Part shown: one piece after another, positions 21,251-32,758 of the stretch
Layout: every line of letters begins with the position of its first letter
Position numbering within the stretch: position 1 is the first letter of the stretch
Assembly: GCF_028769735.1 (NCBI RefSeq)
Contig: NC_088194.1
Location: 1,930,319-1,994,318, forward strand
From: Zonotrichia leucophrys gambelii
Taxonomy: Eukaryota > Chordata > Aves > Passeriformes > Passerellidae
Direction: 5' to 3'
Length of the DNA stretch: 64,000 nucleotides
Translations under genes and position numbers: made by a program
The notes under the pieces: generated by a model
Told to the model about the DNA's origin: nothing
The model's database searches: none
Seen by the model: only the letters and a program-made list of their open reading frames with translations

Positions 21251-21599
21251 CCAGGGATGAGGGGATGACAGTGGGTGCCTGCAGGGGAGAAGGGGATGAT
21301 GATGAGGATGATGATGATGATGATGTCCATGCAGGCAGACTGGCAGCCCTGGGGGGATCCTGGTGGTTTCCAGGATTGAGGAGCAGGGAATGCCACCCTG
21401 GGGCTCCCTGCATCCAGACAGGATTCTCTGGATACTGGAGATTTCTTCAGCACCACAGGGAACCCCCATTCCCACCCCTAAATCCACTCATTCCAGCAAT
21501 CCACGTGGGGCTCTCCCCACATTTCTGCACGTGAAGGATCAGGAGGGGCTTCCAACCTTCCCCTTCCACCCCATCCAGACCCCAAGGCTCCCACCTGGC

Positions 21600-21740
21600 T
21601 GTAAGAAGATGAAGAAGGGAAGGAAGGGAAGGGGAAGGAAGGGAAGGGAAGGAGAAGGAAGGAAGGGAAGGGAAGGAGGGAAGGAAGGGAAGGAAGGAGG
21701 AAGGGAAGGGAGGGAAGGGAAGGGAAGGGAAGAGCAAATT
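21600..21740. repeat. Purine tract (GGAAG)n
   Basis: About 130 bases of almost pure A/G built from GGAAGGGAAGG. One-strand purine, a candidate for triplex structure. Confidence 0.95.
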
Positions 21741-22038
21741 CCCACTTCCATGTCCCCCCACAAACTCCCAGCTCTTGGGAGCTCTGCCATTGCCCAGGGG
21801 CAGGAGAAGAGGTTTGAAGATTTCCCAGGGGAATGTTTGGCTTTGGTTAAACCTTGGCACCAAAATATTCCAGAGTCCAACCTCAGCTCCTTGGATTTGG
21901 GCAGAACAAGAATGGGAATCCAGAAATTCCTTGGAGCAGCTCTTGCAGGCTTACAGGTGGAGCAGGGATCAACCACGGCTCAGCTCTGCCCCAAGAGATC
22001 TCAGTCCCAACCCAGAAACCCTTCTGGTTCCTAAATCC

Positions 22039-22044
22039 TTTATT
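22039..22044 (-). terminator. SF3B4: SF3B4 poly(A) signal AATAAA
   Basis: Minus-strand AATAAA about 250 bases past the SF3B4 stop codon at 22291, in CAAATAAAGG context. It sets a short 3' UTR, as in mammals. Confidence 0.75.
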
Positions 22045-22290
22045 TGCAAGTGGTTGGCCACTGCTTTCCATACAAAACCAACAAAAATCCTGTAAAAAGG
22101 AGCTTGGAAAAGCTTCCAGAGAAACAGGAGGAGGTGGGGAGAGGGAGGAAAATTAAAACTATAAAAACAAATGGGGGGAAGAAACGGGGAGGGAAGGGAG
22201 GAGCAGGGCGTGGCCCCCAGCCCTTGGCAGGGGTGGGAATGTTGATCCCAAGGGCTGGGCAGGGATGGGGGGCAGAGGGTGCCCCCCCTC

Positions 22291-25200
22291 TCAGGGCAGG
22301 GGTCCCCGCAAGGGCCCTCGTGGGGGGACCCCCGGGGGTCTCTGAGCCGGCCGAGGGGGCAGAGGGACCCTCTGGTAGCCGTAGGGGGGGGGCCTGGGGG
22401 GCCCATTGTAGCCGTGGGGCGGCATCAGCGGGGGGGGCCCGCGGAGCCCGTGGTGCGGCAGCGGCCCGGGGTGACCTGTGGGGACAGGGGGGTCAGTGAT
22501 GGGGGAGAGAGACCCCAAAACCCCTGGGGGAACGTGAACCACCAGCCCAAACCTCCCTGGAGCTGCCCACCCACACCCAGGGGCGCCACATGCAGCAGGT
22601 GCCCCCCCCCAGATTGGCAAACACCCCCCAGAATCAGGAATTGCCCCAAAAACAGGGGGGGTCAGTGAAGGGAGGAGAGAGACCCCAAAACCCCTGGGGG
22701 AACGTGAACCACCAGCCCAAAAACACCTCCCAAACTCCCCTGGTAGTGCCCACCCCACCCCACCCACACCCAGGGGTGCCACATGCAGCAGCTTGGCAAA
22801 CACTCCCCAAATTCAGAAACTGCCCCAAAAACAGGGGGGGTCAGTGAAGGGGGGCAGAGAGACCCCAAAACCCCTGGGAGAACATGAACCACCAGCCCAA
22901 ACCTCCCTGGAGCTGCCCACCCACACCCAGGGGTGCCACATGCAGCAGGTGCCACCCCCCCCAGATTGGCAAAGAATCAGGAATTGCCCCAAAAACAGGG
23001 GACAGGGGGGTCAGTGATGGGGGGAGAGAGACCCCAAAACCCCTGGGGGAACGTGAACCACCAGCCCAAACCTCCCTGGAGCTGCCCACCCCATCCCATC
23101 CACACCCAGCTTGGCAAACACCCCCCAAATTCAGAAACTGCCCCAAAAACAGGGGGGGTCAGTGATGGGGGAGAGAGACCCCAAAACCCCTGGGGGAACG
23201 TGAACCACCAGCCCAAACCTCCCTGGAGCTGCCCACCCACACCCAGGGGTGCCCCCCCAGCTTGGCACACACTCCCCAAAATCAGGAATTGCTCCAAAAA
23301 CGGGGGACAGGGGGGAAAGGACAGAGACCCCCAAACCCTGGGGAAACATGAACCACCAGCCCAAAACACCTCCCAAACTCCCTGGTAGTGCCCATCACCC
23401 CCACTCACACCCAGGGGTGCCACATGCAACAGGTGCCCCCCCAGCTTGGCACACACTCCCCAAAATCAGGAACTGCTCCAAAAACAGGGGACAGGGGAGA
23501 AAGGACAGAGCCCCCCAAACCACCTGCAGGAACATGATCCATCAACCCAAACCATTTCCCAAAATTCCCTGGAGCTGCCCACCACACCCACCCACCACCC
23601 AGCTTGGCAAACACCCCCAGAATCAGGAATTGCTCCAAAAATGGGGCAGGGGGACAGAGGAAAAAGGACAAAAACCCCCAAACCCCTGCAGGAACATGAT
23701 CCAACCCCAAACCCATTTCCCAAAAATTCCCTGGAGGTGCCCACCCACACCCAGGAGTGCCACATGCAGCAGGTGCCCCCCTCCAGATTGGCAAAGAATC
23801 AGGAATTGCCCCAAAAACAGGGTGGGTCAGTGCCAGGGGGAAAGGACAGAAACCCCCCAAACCCTTGGAGAAACATGAACCACCAGCCCAAACCTCCCTG
23901 GAGCTGCCCACCCCATCCCATCCACACCCAGCTTGGCAAACACCCCCCAGAACCAGGAACTGCCCCAAAAATGGGGCAGGGGGACAGGGGAAAAAGGACA
24001 AAAACCCCCAAACCCCCTGCAGGAACATGATCCAACCCCAAACCCATTTCCCAAACTTCCCTGGAGGTGCCCACCCCACCTCACCCACACCCAGGGGATG
24101 CCCCCCCAGCTTGGCAAACACTCCCCAAAATCAGGAATTGCTCCAAAAAAAGGGGGGTCAGTGCCAGGGGAAAGGACAGAGCCCCCCAAACCCCCTGCAG
24201 GAACATGATCCAAACCCAGCTCCCAAAATTCCCTGGAGGTGCCCACCCACACCCAGGGGTGCCCCCCCAGCTTGGCAAACACTCCCCAAAATCAGGAATT
24301 GCTCCAAAAATGGGGCAGGGGGACAGGGGAAAAAGGACAAAAACCCCCAACCCCCCTGCAGGAACATGATCCAAACCCACCTCCCAAAATTCCCAGGCAG
24401 CCCACCCCACCCACATCCAGCTTGGTGCCCCCCTCCCAGCTTGGCACACACTCCCCCAAATCAGGAATTGCTCCCAAGACCCCCATGAGCTTCCAGAACC
24501 ACCCCAAATCTGTGGATATCCCCATGGGGGGGTTACAGGGTCCCAATGAGGAACCCCCGTGAACACCCCAAAGTGTTGGGGGGGTGCCAGATCCCCCAGA
24601 TTTTCCTCCACACCCCTCCTCCTCCTCCTCTTCCTCCCCCAAAACCAGACCCCACTCACCCATTGGAGATCCAAAGTGTGGCCCCCGAGGGGGGAGCCCC
24701 ATGGGGGGGGGTCCTGGGTGTGGCATTCCCGGGGGGGGCCGGGGGGGTGGCTGCCCCCCTGAGCCTGGTGGTCCTGGGTGGTGCTGCCCCATGCCAGGGG
24801 GGCCGTGGTGCACCTGCATGGGTGGCATTCCTGGGGGGGGGGGATGGAGTTAGGGGTGTCAGGGAGCCCCCCCAGGAATCAAAACTGCAGCTGGGTTTGG
24901 AAATCAGGGGTGCAGGGGGGGATTCTGCTGCCAAGAAAGGGTTAAAGAGAAGGGAAACAGCTCTGGGCACCCCCAGGAACCAAAATTCTGGATCTTGAAT
25001 TCCAGCTGGATTTGGAAATCAGGGGTGCAGAGGGGTTTCTGCTGCCAAGAAGGGGTTAAAGAGAAGGGAAACAGCTCTGGGCACCCCCAGGAACCAAAAT
25101 TCTGGATCTTGAATTCCAGCTGGGTTTGGAAATCAGGGGTGCAGAGGGGGATTCTGCTGCCAAGAAAGGGTTAAAGAGAAGGGAAGCAGCTCTGGGCACC

Positions 25201-28200
25201 CCCAGGAACCAAAATTCCAGCTGGATTTGGAATTCCAGCTGGATCTGGAAATCAGGGGTGCAGAGGGGTTTCTGCTGCCAAGAAGGGGTTAAAGATAAGG
25301 GAAGCAGCTCTGGGCACCCCCAGGAACCAAAATTCTGGATCTTGACTTCCAGCTGGGTTTGAAAATAATGGGTGCAGAGGGGGATTCTGCTGCCAAGAAA
25401 GGGTTAAAGAGAAGGGAAGCAGCTCTGGGCACCCCCAGGAACCAAAATTCCAGCTGGGTTTGGAATTCAGCTGCGTTTGAAAATAATGGGTGCAGAGGGG
25501 ATTCTGCTGCCAAGAAAGGGTTAAAGAGAAGGGAAACAGCTCTGGGCACCCCCAGGAACCAAAATTCTGGATCTTGAATTCCAGCTGGGTTTGAAAATCA
25601 TGGGTGCAGAGGGGTTTCTGCTGCCAAGAAGGGGTTAAAGAGAAGGGAAGCAGCTCTGGGCACCCCCAGGAACCAAAATTCCAGCTGGGTTTGGAATTCC
25701 AGCTGGATCTGGAAATCAGGGGTGCAGAGGGGTTTCTGCTGCCCAAAAGGGGTTAAAAAGAAGGGAACACAGAGTTCACAGTAAAAGGAAAGGGTTTGGA
25801 TGCAAGAGGGTGGGAAAAGATGGAATAAAGAGAGTGTGCAGCCCTGGGACAGTGAGGAATCCCCATCCCTGCAGAATTTGGGCAAGCTCCCAAAGCAATC
25901 CAAAGCTGGAGGTTGCCCTGCTCTGACTGGGGCAGTCAGGGTTCCCCCAAATTTCCTTTCTGTCAATTATCCCATTAAAAAACCCCACAAATAACTGATT
26001 GTTTCCTCCTGAGCCTGGTTTTCCCTTTCAGGTGTAATTGGCCCTGCTCAGGCCCTGCAGCATCTGTTCCTGGCATGGCCAGAGCAGGATCACACAAAGC
26101 TCCCTAATTAGGGTGGCTCTGGAGCCACAGGATCAAACAAATCCCAGAGAATCATTAAACTGCACATTTCACAGAATTTGTGCTTTTGGACACAGAGCTG
26201 AGATGCAGACACAGCTCCTTCCCAGCACCACGGGGCCAAAATGTGGGGAATCAGGGAAAAAAACCTGGTTTAATTCAATTATTAATGCCAAAATCAGCTC
26301 CTCCCTTCCTGTGTCCCTGCCTCCCACACCTCCCAACCCTCTCCCTGCCCTGGTGCCTCCCAGACACAAAAAATTCCTGAATTCCCCAGATCCTTCAGCA
26401 ATCACAACCCTCGCTCAGACTGTATTTCACTATTTTGATAATTATCATAAAATTACTGGATGCCATGTGCTTAATTCCTTAAATGGACCAGTCAGTTAAT
26501 TAGTTCTAATATAGAAATGAAACATTTTGTTTATGTTTGAATTGTTTGAAGTGTCTAGCAGGAATTGAAGGAAAGGAGAAAGGGAAAGGGGAGAGGAAAG
26601 GAGAAAAGGGGAGAGAGGAGAGGAAAGAGGAGAGGGAATGAAGACAGGAGAGAAGAGAGAAGCAAAGGGGGAAGGAAGGGAAGGGAAGGGAAGGGAAGGG
26701 AAGGGAAGGGAAGGGAAGGGAAGGGAAGGGAAGGGAAGGGAAGGGAAGGGAAGGGAGAAGGGAAGGGAAGGGAAGGGAAGGGAAGGGAAGGGAAGGGAAG
26801 GGAAGGGAAGGGAGAAGGGAAGGGAGAAGGGAAGGGAAGGGAAGGGAAGGGAAGGGAAGGGAAGGGAGAAGGGAGAAAGGAGAAAGGAGATGAGAGAGAA
26901 GGGAAAAGGAGAAAGGAGGGGAAAGGAAAAGGAAAAAAGGAAGAGAAAGAAAGGAGATGGAAAGGAGAAGGAAGGGAAAGGGAAAGGAAAGGGAAAGGGA
27001 AAGGGAAAGGGAAAGGGAAAGGGAAAGGGAAAGGGAAAGGGAAAGGGAAGGAGAGAGGAGAGAGAAGGAAGAAGAGAAAGGAGGAGAAAGGGAAAGGAAA
27101 AGGAAAAAGGGAAGAGAAAGAAAGGAGAGAAGATGGAAAAGAGGAGAAGGAGAAGAGAAGGAGAGGAGAAGGAGAAGAGAAGGAAAGGAGAAGGAAGCAG
27201 ACAAGAAAGGGAAGGAGGAGAGGAGAAAGGAGAGAAAAGCCACCAAGAGGAGGCTCCGTGTCCCCGGCAGCCCCGTACCTGGGTGGTGCATCCCTCCTGG
27301 CGGGAACGGGTGTGGGTGAGGGGGGTGCCCCCCGGCAGGGGCAGCTCCCGAGGGGGGCCCGGGGGCTCCGGCGCCCGGGGGCATCGGCGGGGGGGGCATG
27401 GCCGGGGGCATCCCGGGGGGCAGCGCCCCGGGCGGCGGCACCGGAGGCGGGAACGAGCCGGGGGGAGGCAGGCCTGAAACACAAACGGGGAAATTGATGT
27501 CACGGGCAAATTTCGTGAAAAATCCTTTTGCTAGGATATTTTAATATGTTCTAAATTCTATATTCAACTATATGTTCTATATAGAATATATACTCTATAA
27601 AGAATATAGAATATATATGCTATATAGAATTATTATTCTATATATTCTGTATTCTATTCATTATCTTTTTGTCATTCAGTAAGTATCTTTTCTGTATTTT
27701 TAATATAGTATGGTGTTTTTTATATATTCTAAATTCTATATTCAACTATATATTCTACATATTCAACACAGAATGTATAGAATATATAGGATATATAGAA
27801 TACATAGAATATATGGAACATAGAATATAGATACATTCTATATATTCTATATTTTATATTCTATATATACTATATTTTAGCATTCAGTATTTTTTGTATT
27901 CTGTAGTATAGTATCTTTTAGTATAGTATACTATTTTTATATATTCTAAATTCTCTATTCAACTATATATTCTATATAGAATATATTTTATATCTTCTAT
28001 ATTCACCTATATTCTTTAGTATAATATAATGTAATATAATATAGTATCATATGACAGAATATAAATGATATGATATGATATAATATATTTGTACAATATA
28101 ATATATAATACATAATAACATATATTATATATATATTATATATACTAATATTATGTAAAATATATATTATATTATATTATATTATATTATATTATATTAT

Positions 28201-31200
28201 ATTATATTATATTATATTATATTATATTATATTATATTATATTATATTATATTATATTATATTATATTATATTATATTATATTATATTATCAGCCTTCTG
28301 AGGACACAGAATCAGACACATCATTCCTCCCTTCATCGGGGCACCCCTGAAAACACAACCGAGGTGGTGCCACCACCTTTTACCCAACCTTGTCACCCAC
28401 CTGGTGGTGTCACCCACCCGGGGGTATCACCCACCTCGAGGTGTCACCCGCCCTGTCACCCACCCGTCAGTGTCACCCACCTGGAGGTGTCACCCACCTG
28501 GAGGTGTCACCCACCCGGCAGTGTCACCCACCCTGTCACCCATCTGGCAGTGTCACCCACCCAGTGGTGTCACCTACCCTGTCACCCACCCGGCAGTGTC
28601 ACCCACCTGGCAGTGTCACTCACCCTGTCACCCACCTGGCGGTGTCACCCACCTCGAGGTGTCACCCTCCTGGTGGCGTCACCCACCCTGTCACCCAACT
28701 GGCAGTGTCACCCGGCAGTGTCACCCACCCGGCAGTGTCACCCACCTGGCAGTGTCACTCACCCTGTCACCCACCTGGCAGTGTCACCCACCTCGAGGTG
28801 TCACCCACCTGGCGGTGTCACCCTCCTGGTGGCGTCACCCACCTGGCAGTGTCACCCACCCTGTCACCCAAGTGGCAGTGTCACCTATCTGGCAGTGTCA
28901 CCCACCCTGTCACCCAACTGGCGGTGTCACCCACCCTGTCACCCACCCGGCGGTGTCACCTATCTGGCAGTGTCACCCACCTGGCGGTGTCACCCACCTG
29001 GCAGTGTCACCCACCCTGTCACCCAACTAGCAGTGTCACCTATCTGGCAGTGTCACCTACCTGGCGGCGTCACCTACCTGGCAGTGTCACCCACCCTGTC
29101 ACCCAACTGGTGGTGTCACCCACCCAGCGGTGTCACCTATCTGGCAGTGTCACCCACCCTGTCACCCACCCGGCAGTGTCACCCACCCTGTCACCCACCT
29201 GGCGGCATCACCCACCTCGAGGTGTCACCCACCCGGCGGTGTCACCCACCCTGTCACCCACCCAGCGGTGTCACCTATCTGGCAGTGTCACCCACCCTGT
29301 CACCCACCTGGCAGTGTCACCCACCCGGCAGTGTCACCCACCTGGCAGTGTCACCCACCCTGTCACCCACCTGGCAGTGTCACCCACCCGGCAGTGTCAC
29401 CCACCCTGTCACCCACCTGGCGGTGTCGCCCACCCTGTCACCCACCTGGCGGCGTCACCCACCCTGTCACCCACCCGGAGGTGTCACCCACCCAGCGGTG
29501 TCACCCACCCTGTCACCCACCTGGCGGCGTCACCCACCTGGAGGCGTCACCCACCCGGTGGTGTCACCCACCCTGTCACCCACCCGGCAGTGTCACCCAC
29601 CCGGCAGTGTCACCCACCCTGTCACCCACCTGGCAGTGTCACCCACCTGGCAGTGTCACCCACCTGGCAGTGTCACCCACCCAGTGGTGTCACCTACCCT
29701 GTCACCCACCCGGCGGTGTCACCCACCCGGCAGTGTCACCCACCTGGCAGTGTCACCCACCTGGCAGTGTCACCCGGCAGTGTCACCCACCCGGCGGTAT
29801 CACCCACCTCGAGGTGTCACCCACCCGGCGGTGTCACCCACCCTGTCACCCACCCTGTCACCCACCTGGCGGCGTCACCCCCGGCCCCAGCGCGGTCACC
29901 ACGGGCGTGGGGACGGTCGGCGGCGGCGGCGCGTCGGCGAAGAGCTGGTGGGGCCGGTCGGCCTGGGACAGCGGGTTCTGCGCCGCCAGCAGCCGCTCGG
30001 CCGCCGAGCCGTGCCGCTCGCCCTTGGAGTCCTTCTTGAAGGCGTAGGACACGGTGATGGGCCGGTTGCACAGGTACTGCCCGTTCATGGCCTCGATGGC
30101 CGCGTCCGACGCGTCGAAGCTGGCGAAGTTGATGAAGGCGTAACCCTTGGAGTTGCCCGTGTCGGGGTCCCTCATGATCTTGGGGGTCTGCAGGATGACG
30201 CCGAAGGCGCTGAAGGTGTCGTAGAGCAGCTTCTCGTCGATCTCGGGGTCCAGGTTGCCGATGAAGATGTTGGCGCCCACGTCCAGGTTCTTGTTGTGGG
30301 CCGAGGCCTTGTTGACGCGGATGGGTTTGCCGTAGAGCTTGATCATGTTCATGATCTTGATGGCGTAGTCGGCGTCCTCCTCGCTCAGGAACTCCACGAA
30401 GCCGTAGCCTGGGGGACCCCAAAAGGGCTCAACACACCTCAAAGGCATCTCAGGGGGGACCCCAAAAGGATTTCAGCAGAGAAATCTTGGACAAAAATCC
30501 TGGACCCCAAAAGGATTTCAGGACAGAAATCTTGGACAGAGATCCTAGACCCCAAAAGGACTTCAGGACAGAAACCTTGGGCAGAAATCCAAAAGATTTC
30601 AGGATAGAAATCTTGGACCCCAAAAGGATTTCAGGACAGAAACCCTGGACAAAAATCCTGGACCCCAAAAGGATTTCAGGAGAGAAACCCTGGACAGAAA
30701 TCCTGGACCCCAAAAGGATTTCAGGACAGAAATCTTGGAGAGAAATCCTGGACCCCAAAAGGATTTCAGGACAGAAATCTTGGAGAGAAATCCTGGACCC
30801 CAAAAGGATTTCAGGACAGAAATCCTGGACTGAAATCCTGGACCCCAAAAGGATTTCAGGAGAGAAACCCTGGACTGAAATCCTGGACAGGAATCCTGGA
30901 CCCCAAAAGGATTTCAGGACAGAAATCCTGGACAGAAATCCAAAAGATTTAGGACGGAAATCCTGAACCCTAAAAGGATTTCAGGACAGAAATCCTGGAC
31001 CCCAAAACTATTTCAGGACAGAATCCCCCCCCACACACCACCCACCTGATTTAAGACTCCAGCTCATTGAAAACCCCATTTAATCATTCACTGAAACCCA
31101 CCTGATTTTATTTTAACACCACCTAATACTTGATTAAATCCTCACTTTATTTAAATCATGGCACCCCCATGTAAGGAATGTGCCCATCCCATTGATGGAG

Positions 31201-32241
31201 TGGGTAAATTATTCTTTGTCTGCTAAAAAAGGAAAAAAAAACTCAGAAGTTTCTCTCCTCAATTTGTACAAAGACACCTCATAAGGCTTTAAAGATTTCA
31301 CCTAAGACTTAGGGCTGCCAATTAGATAGAGGCCAAAAAGTCCCACCTAAGTAATTCATTTAAAAAAAGAAGAGAAGAAGGGAAATAATTGCTTTTTGAG
31401 AAGCTTAGCAAAAGGAAGAACCTGTTACCCTTAGCTCAGCTTTTTCTCTGTAAGAGCTTTGTTATTTTGCCTTTTTTAAACCTTTTTCCTGTTTCCAACA
31501 CCACCTCAAAACCCATCCTGTTAATTTTATGTAGCAGAGCTATCTCAGGTGTGAGAAATTCTGAGAGCTCATAAAACCCAGCTCGAAGAGAGGGCCATCT
31601 CCTCGAGGGCCAGAGGATGATCCCCCTTTTCCACACTTTCCACACCCCAATCCCAGCCCCGGCTCGGCGCTTTCGCGCTCCCTCACCCTGGTGCTGGCCC
31701 GTGACCCGGTCCTTGGGCATGTGCGTGTTGACCACGGGCCCTGCCTGCAGGAACAGCTCCCAGAGCAGGGGCTCGCTGACCTTCTCGTCCAGGCCCCCCA
31801 CGTACACCGTGGCATCTGCGAGAACCGAGATCAGAACCGGGACCCCCACAAACCCGAACCTCCTTCCCCCGAAACCCCTTCCCCATCAGCCCTTAATCCA
31901 CGAGCACCCAACCCCTCTTTTTCCTTCGTGAATAAACCACAGCCCACCAGAACCCCGGAGCTCCCCCAGCGCCTCCCTCCGTGTCTCAGGGAGCCCAAAA
32001 TCCCCTCCAGCCCTTCCAGGATGCACCAAGGACCCCTCATCCCCTCAGGATGTACCCACAGCACCCCCACGGTATGCACACATTCCGCACGCCCCCGGCG
32101 CGCCCAAGGCCTCCCCAGCGCCCCCGCGGTGTCCCCGTGAGTGCCCTCAGCGCTGCCCCAGCCCCGCCGTGCCCCCGGTGCCGCCGGGCCGGTCCCGCCG
32201 CTCCCACCCTGGTTCCTCTCCGAGATCGGCCCCGCCGCCAT
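22291..32241 (-). CDS. SF3B4: Splicing factor 3B subunit 4 (SAP49)
   Basis: Six exons on the minus strand: 32241-32208, 31815-31687, 30408-29866, 27473-27279, 24830-24660, 22475-22291. They join to 418 codons (human 424). SF3B4 is part of the SF3b complex of U2 snRNP and touches pre-mRNA upstream of the branch site. RRM1 starts after [11 protein letters not shown] with RNP2 VYVGGLD (15-21) and RNP1 GYGFVEFL at the exon 2/3 join; RRM2 has NIFIGNLD and GYAFINFA. The remainder is a Pro/Gly/Met-rich tail with [18 protein letters not shown] and the end [14 protein letters not shown] sequence is essentially identical to human. The start codon lies in an AAGATGGCGGC context that is also a YY1 site. 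Three of the five introns are mostly tandem repeats. The gene's promoter abuts the MTMR11 3' end. Confidence 0.98.
22485..24475. repeat. Large tandem array filling SF3B4 intron 5, units about 185 bases
   Basis: About eleven units with GGTCAGTGATGGGGGAGAGA, CCCCAAAACCCCTGGGGGAA, CGTGAACCACCAGCCCAAA, CTCCCTGGAGCTGCCCACC, TGCCACATGCAGCAGGTGCC, CAGCTTGGCAAACACCCCC and TCAGGAATTGCCCCAAAAAC blocks. The first unit starts about 10 bases beyond the exon 6 acceptor, and the acceptor-proximal CCCCTGTCCCC is repeated in several units. Later units have ACATGATCCAACCC in place of GTGAACCACC. Confidence 0.95.
24865..25765. repeat. Tandem array in SF3B4 intron 4, units about 115 bases
   Basis: Eight units of GGGGTGCAGAGGGGTTTCTG, CTGCCAAGAAGGGGTTAAAG, AGAAGGGAAACAGCTCTGGG, CACCCCCAGGAACCAAAATT and CCAGCTGGGTTTGGAAATC. 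The array starts near the exon 5 acceptor. Confidence 0.95.
25770..26560. other. Unique part of SF3B4 intron 4
   Basis: Non-repetitive, moderately AT-rich sequence. No exon or RNA gene recognised. Confidence 0.5.
26565..27240. repeat. Purine/pyrimidine tract (GGGAA)n in SF3B4 intron 4
   Basis: About 670 bases of nearly pure purine on the + strand: (GGGAA)n at 26675-26880, (GGGAAA)n at 26975-27050, mixed elsewhere. In the SF3B4 transcript it is a polypyrimidine tract (UUCCC)n that ends some 40 bases from the exon 4 donor. Confidence 0.97.
27498..28358 (+). mobile_element. Solo LTR with greatly expanded AT core in SF3B4 intron 3
   Basis: Starts TGTCACGGGCAAATTTCG and ends GGCACCCCTGAAAACACA, the same family as the 353-base LTR at 538. 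The central GTATAGTTTTAATATAATA part has grown to some 700 bases, with TATATTCTATATT units and a pure (ATTAT)n run at about 28155-28290. Confidence 0.8.
28380..29880. repeat. Minisatellite carrying SF3B4 exon 3 donor copies
   Basis: Array of a 17-base unit (GTGTCACCCACCTGGCA) interspersed with a 12-base unit (CTGTCACCCACC). On the SF3B4 strand the 17-mer reads TGCCAGGTGGGTGACAC, which contains the 5' splice site CAG|GTGGGT. Several units are GTGACGCCGCCAG|GTGGGT, identical to the real exon 3 end at 29866 including its last 13 coding bases. Dozens of units have the CAGGTGGGTG core. No stop occurs in several frames, so long spurious open frames result. Confidence 0.97.
30425..31025. repeat. Minisatellite in SF3B4 intron 2, about 43-base unit
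   Basis: Thirteen or so units of CCCCAAAAGGATTTCAGGA, CAGAAATCTTGGACAGAAAT and CCTGGA. The array begins within 20 bases of the exon 3 acceptor; CCCCAAAAGG also appears right at the acceptor. Confidence 0.95.
31170..31600 (+). mobile_element. Second LTR-like interspersed repeat in SF3B4 intron 2
   Basis: Starts TGTAAGGAATGTGCCC and carries CAGAAGTTTCTCTCCTCAAT, CTTTTTCTCTGTAAGAGC and CACCACCTCAAAACCCATCC. Other copies lie at 50513-51010, 51228-51325, 57870-57940 and 58020-58160. A dispersed element of LTR type is the best reading; the exact right end is unclear. Confidence 0.6.
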
Positions 32242-32242
32242 C

Positions 32243-32460
32243 TTGTCCCTCTCCCCGCGCGCGGCGCCGCACGCAGGCACGCACGCGCGTGACGTCAGCG
32301 CGCAAGCATGGCGTCAGCGGGAAGGGACCGGAAGTGGTGTCGTGAGGGGAAGGCGCGGCCGCCATCTTGAGTGTGGACGGGGCGGGGGCGCTGCCCTTCC
32401 TTCTGTCGCGACATGGCCTTTCTCTCGAGACATGGCCTTTCTCTCGCGACATGGCCCTCG
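32243..32460 (-). promoter_or_regulatory. SF3B4: SF3B4 promoter in the gap to MTMR11
   Basis: CpG-rich, TATA-less. Visible elements are a full CRE TGACGTCA (32290-32297), an ETS site CCGGAAGT (32328-32335), a YY1 site GCCGCCATCTTG (32358-32369), and three units of TCTCGCGACATGGCC (32403-32455) with the TCTCGCGA promoter motif. A second YY1 site overlaps the start codon. The mix is typical of a housekeeping promoter. Confidence 0.7.
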
Positions 32461-32573
32461 AGGCCAGGAGGGCCCTCAGTGCTGGAGGTCCCAGATCTGG
32501 GCTCCCGCAGTGTTCCCATCCCCATTCCAGTCCCCATCCCTGAGCTCCTGGAGCCTCATGGAGGCAGCACAAA

Positions 32574-32579
32574 TTTAAT
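32574..32579 (-). terminator. MTMR11: MTMR11 poly(A) signal ATTAAA
   Basis: Minus-strand ATTAAA 180 bases past the MTMR11 stop at 32759. The transcript would end about 300 bases before the SF3B4 start codon. Confidence 0.5.
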
Positions 32580-32758
32580 GGAAAACCGAGACCCCCGCAG
32601 CGTCCGCCTGGCATAGGGTACACGTCGGGAGCCGCCGCTCCGCAATTCCCGGTAGTGCCAAGCGCCCAGAGGTAGCCTGGGCAGCTGCGGGGAGCACCGG
32701 GGGGTTCAGAGCCCCAGTGCCCGAGCGATCCTGGGTGGGCTCTGGTGTCCTCCGGGTC

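Noticed and set aside
22480..24475. CRISPR-like regular array
   Set aside because: Whole units repeat, with no constant-repeat/unique-spacer pattern, in a vertebrate intron.
26496..27509. Frames of about 300 codons on both strands
   Set aside because: Ser/Phe/Pro or Lys/Glu/Gly strings from the (GGGAA)n tract; only the minus-strand piece at 27279-27473 is real (SF3B4 exon 4).
28364..30607. 747-codon plus-strand frame
   Set aside because: Composed of the SF3B4 intron 3 minisatellite and then antisense to SF3B4 exon 3; no protein signature.
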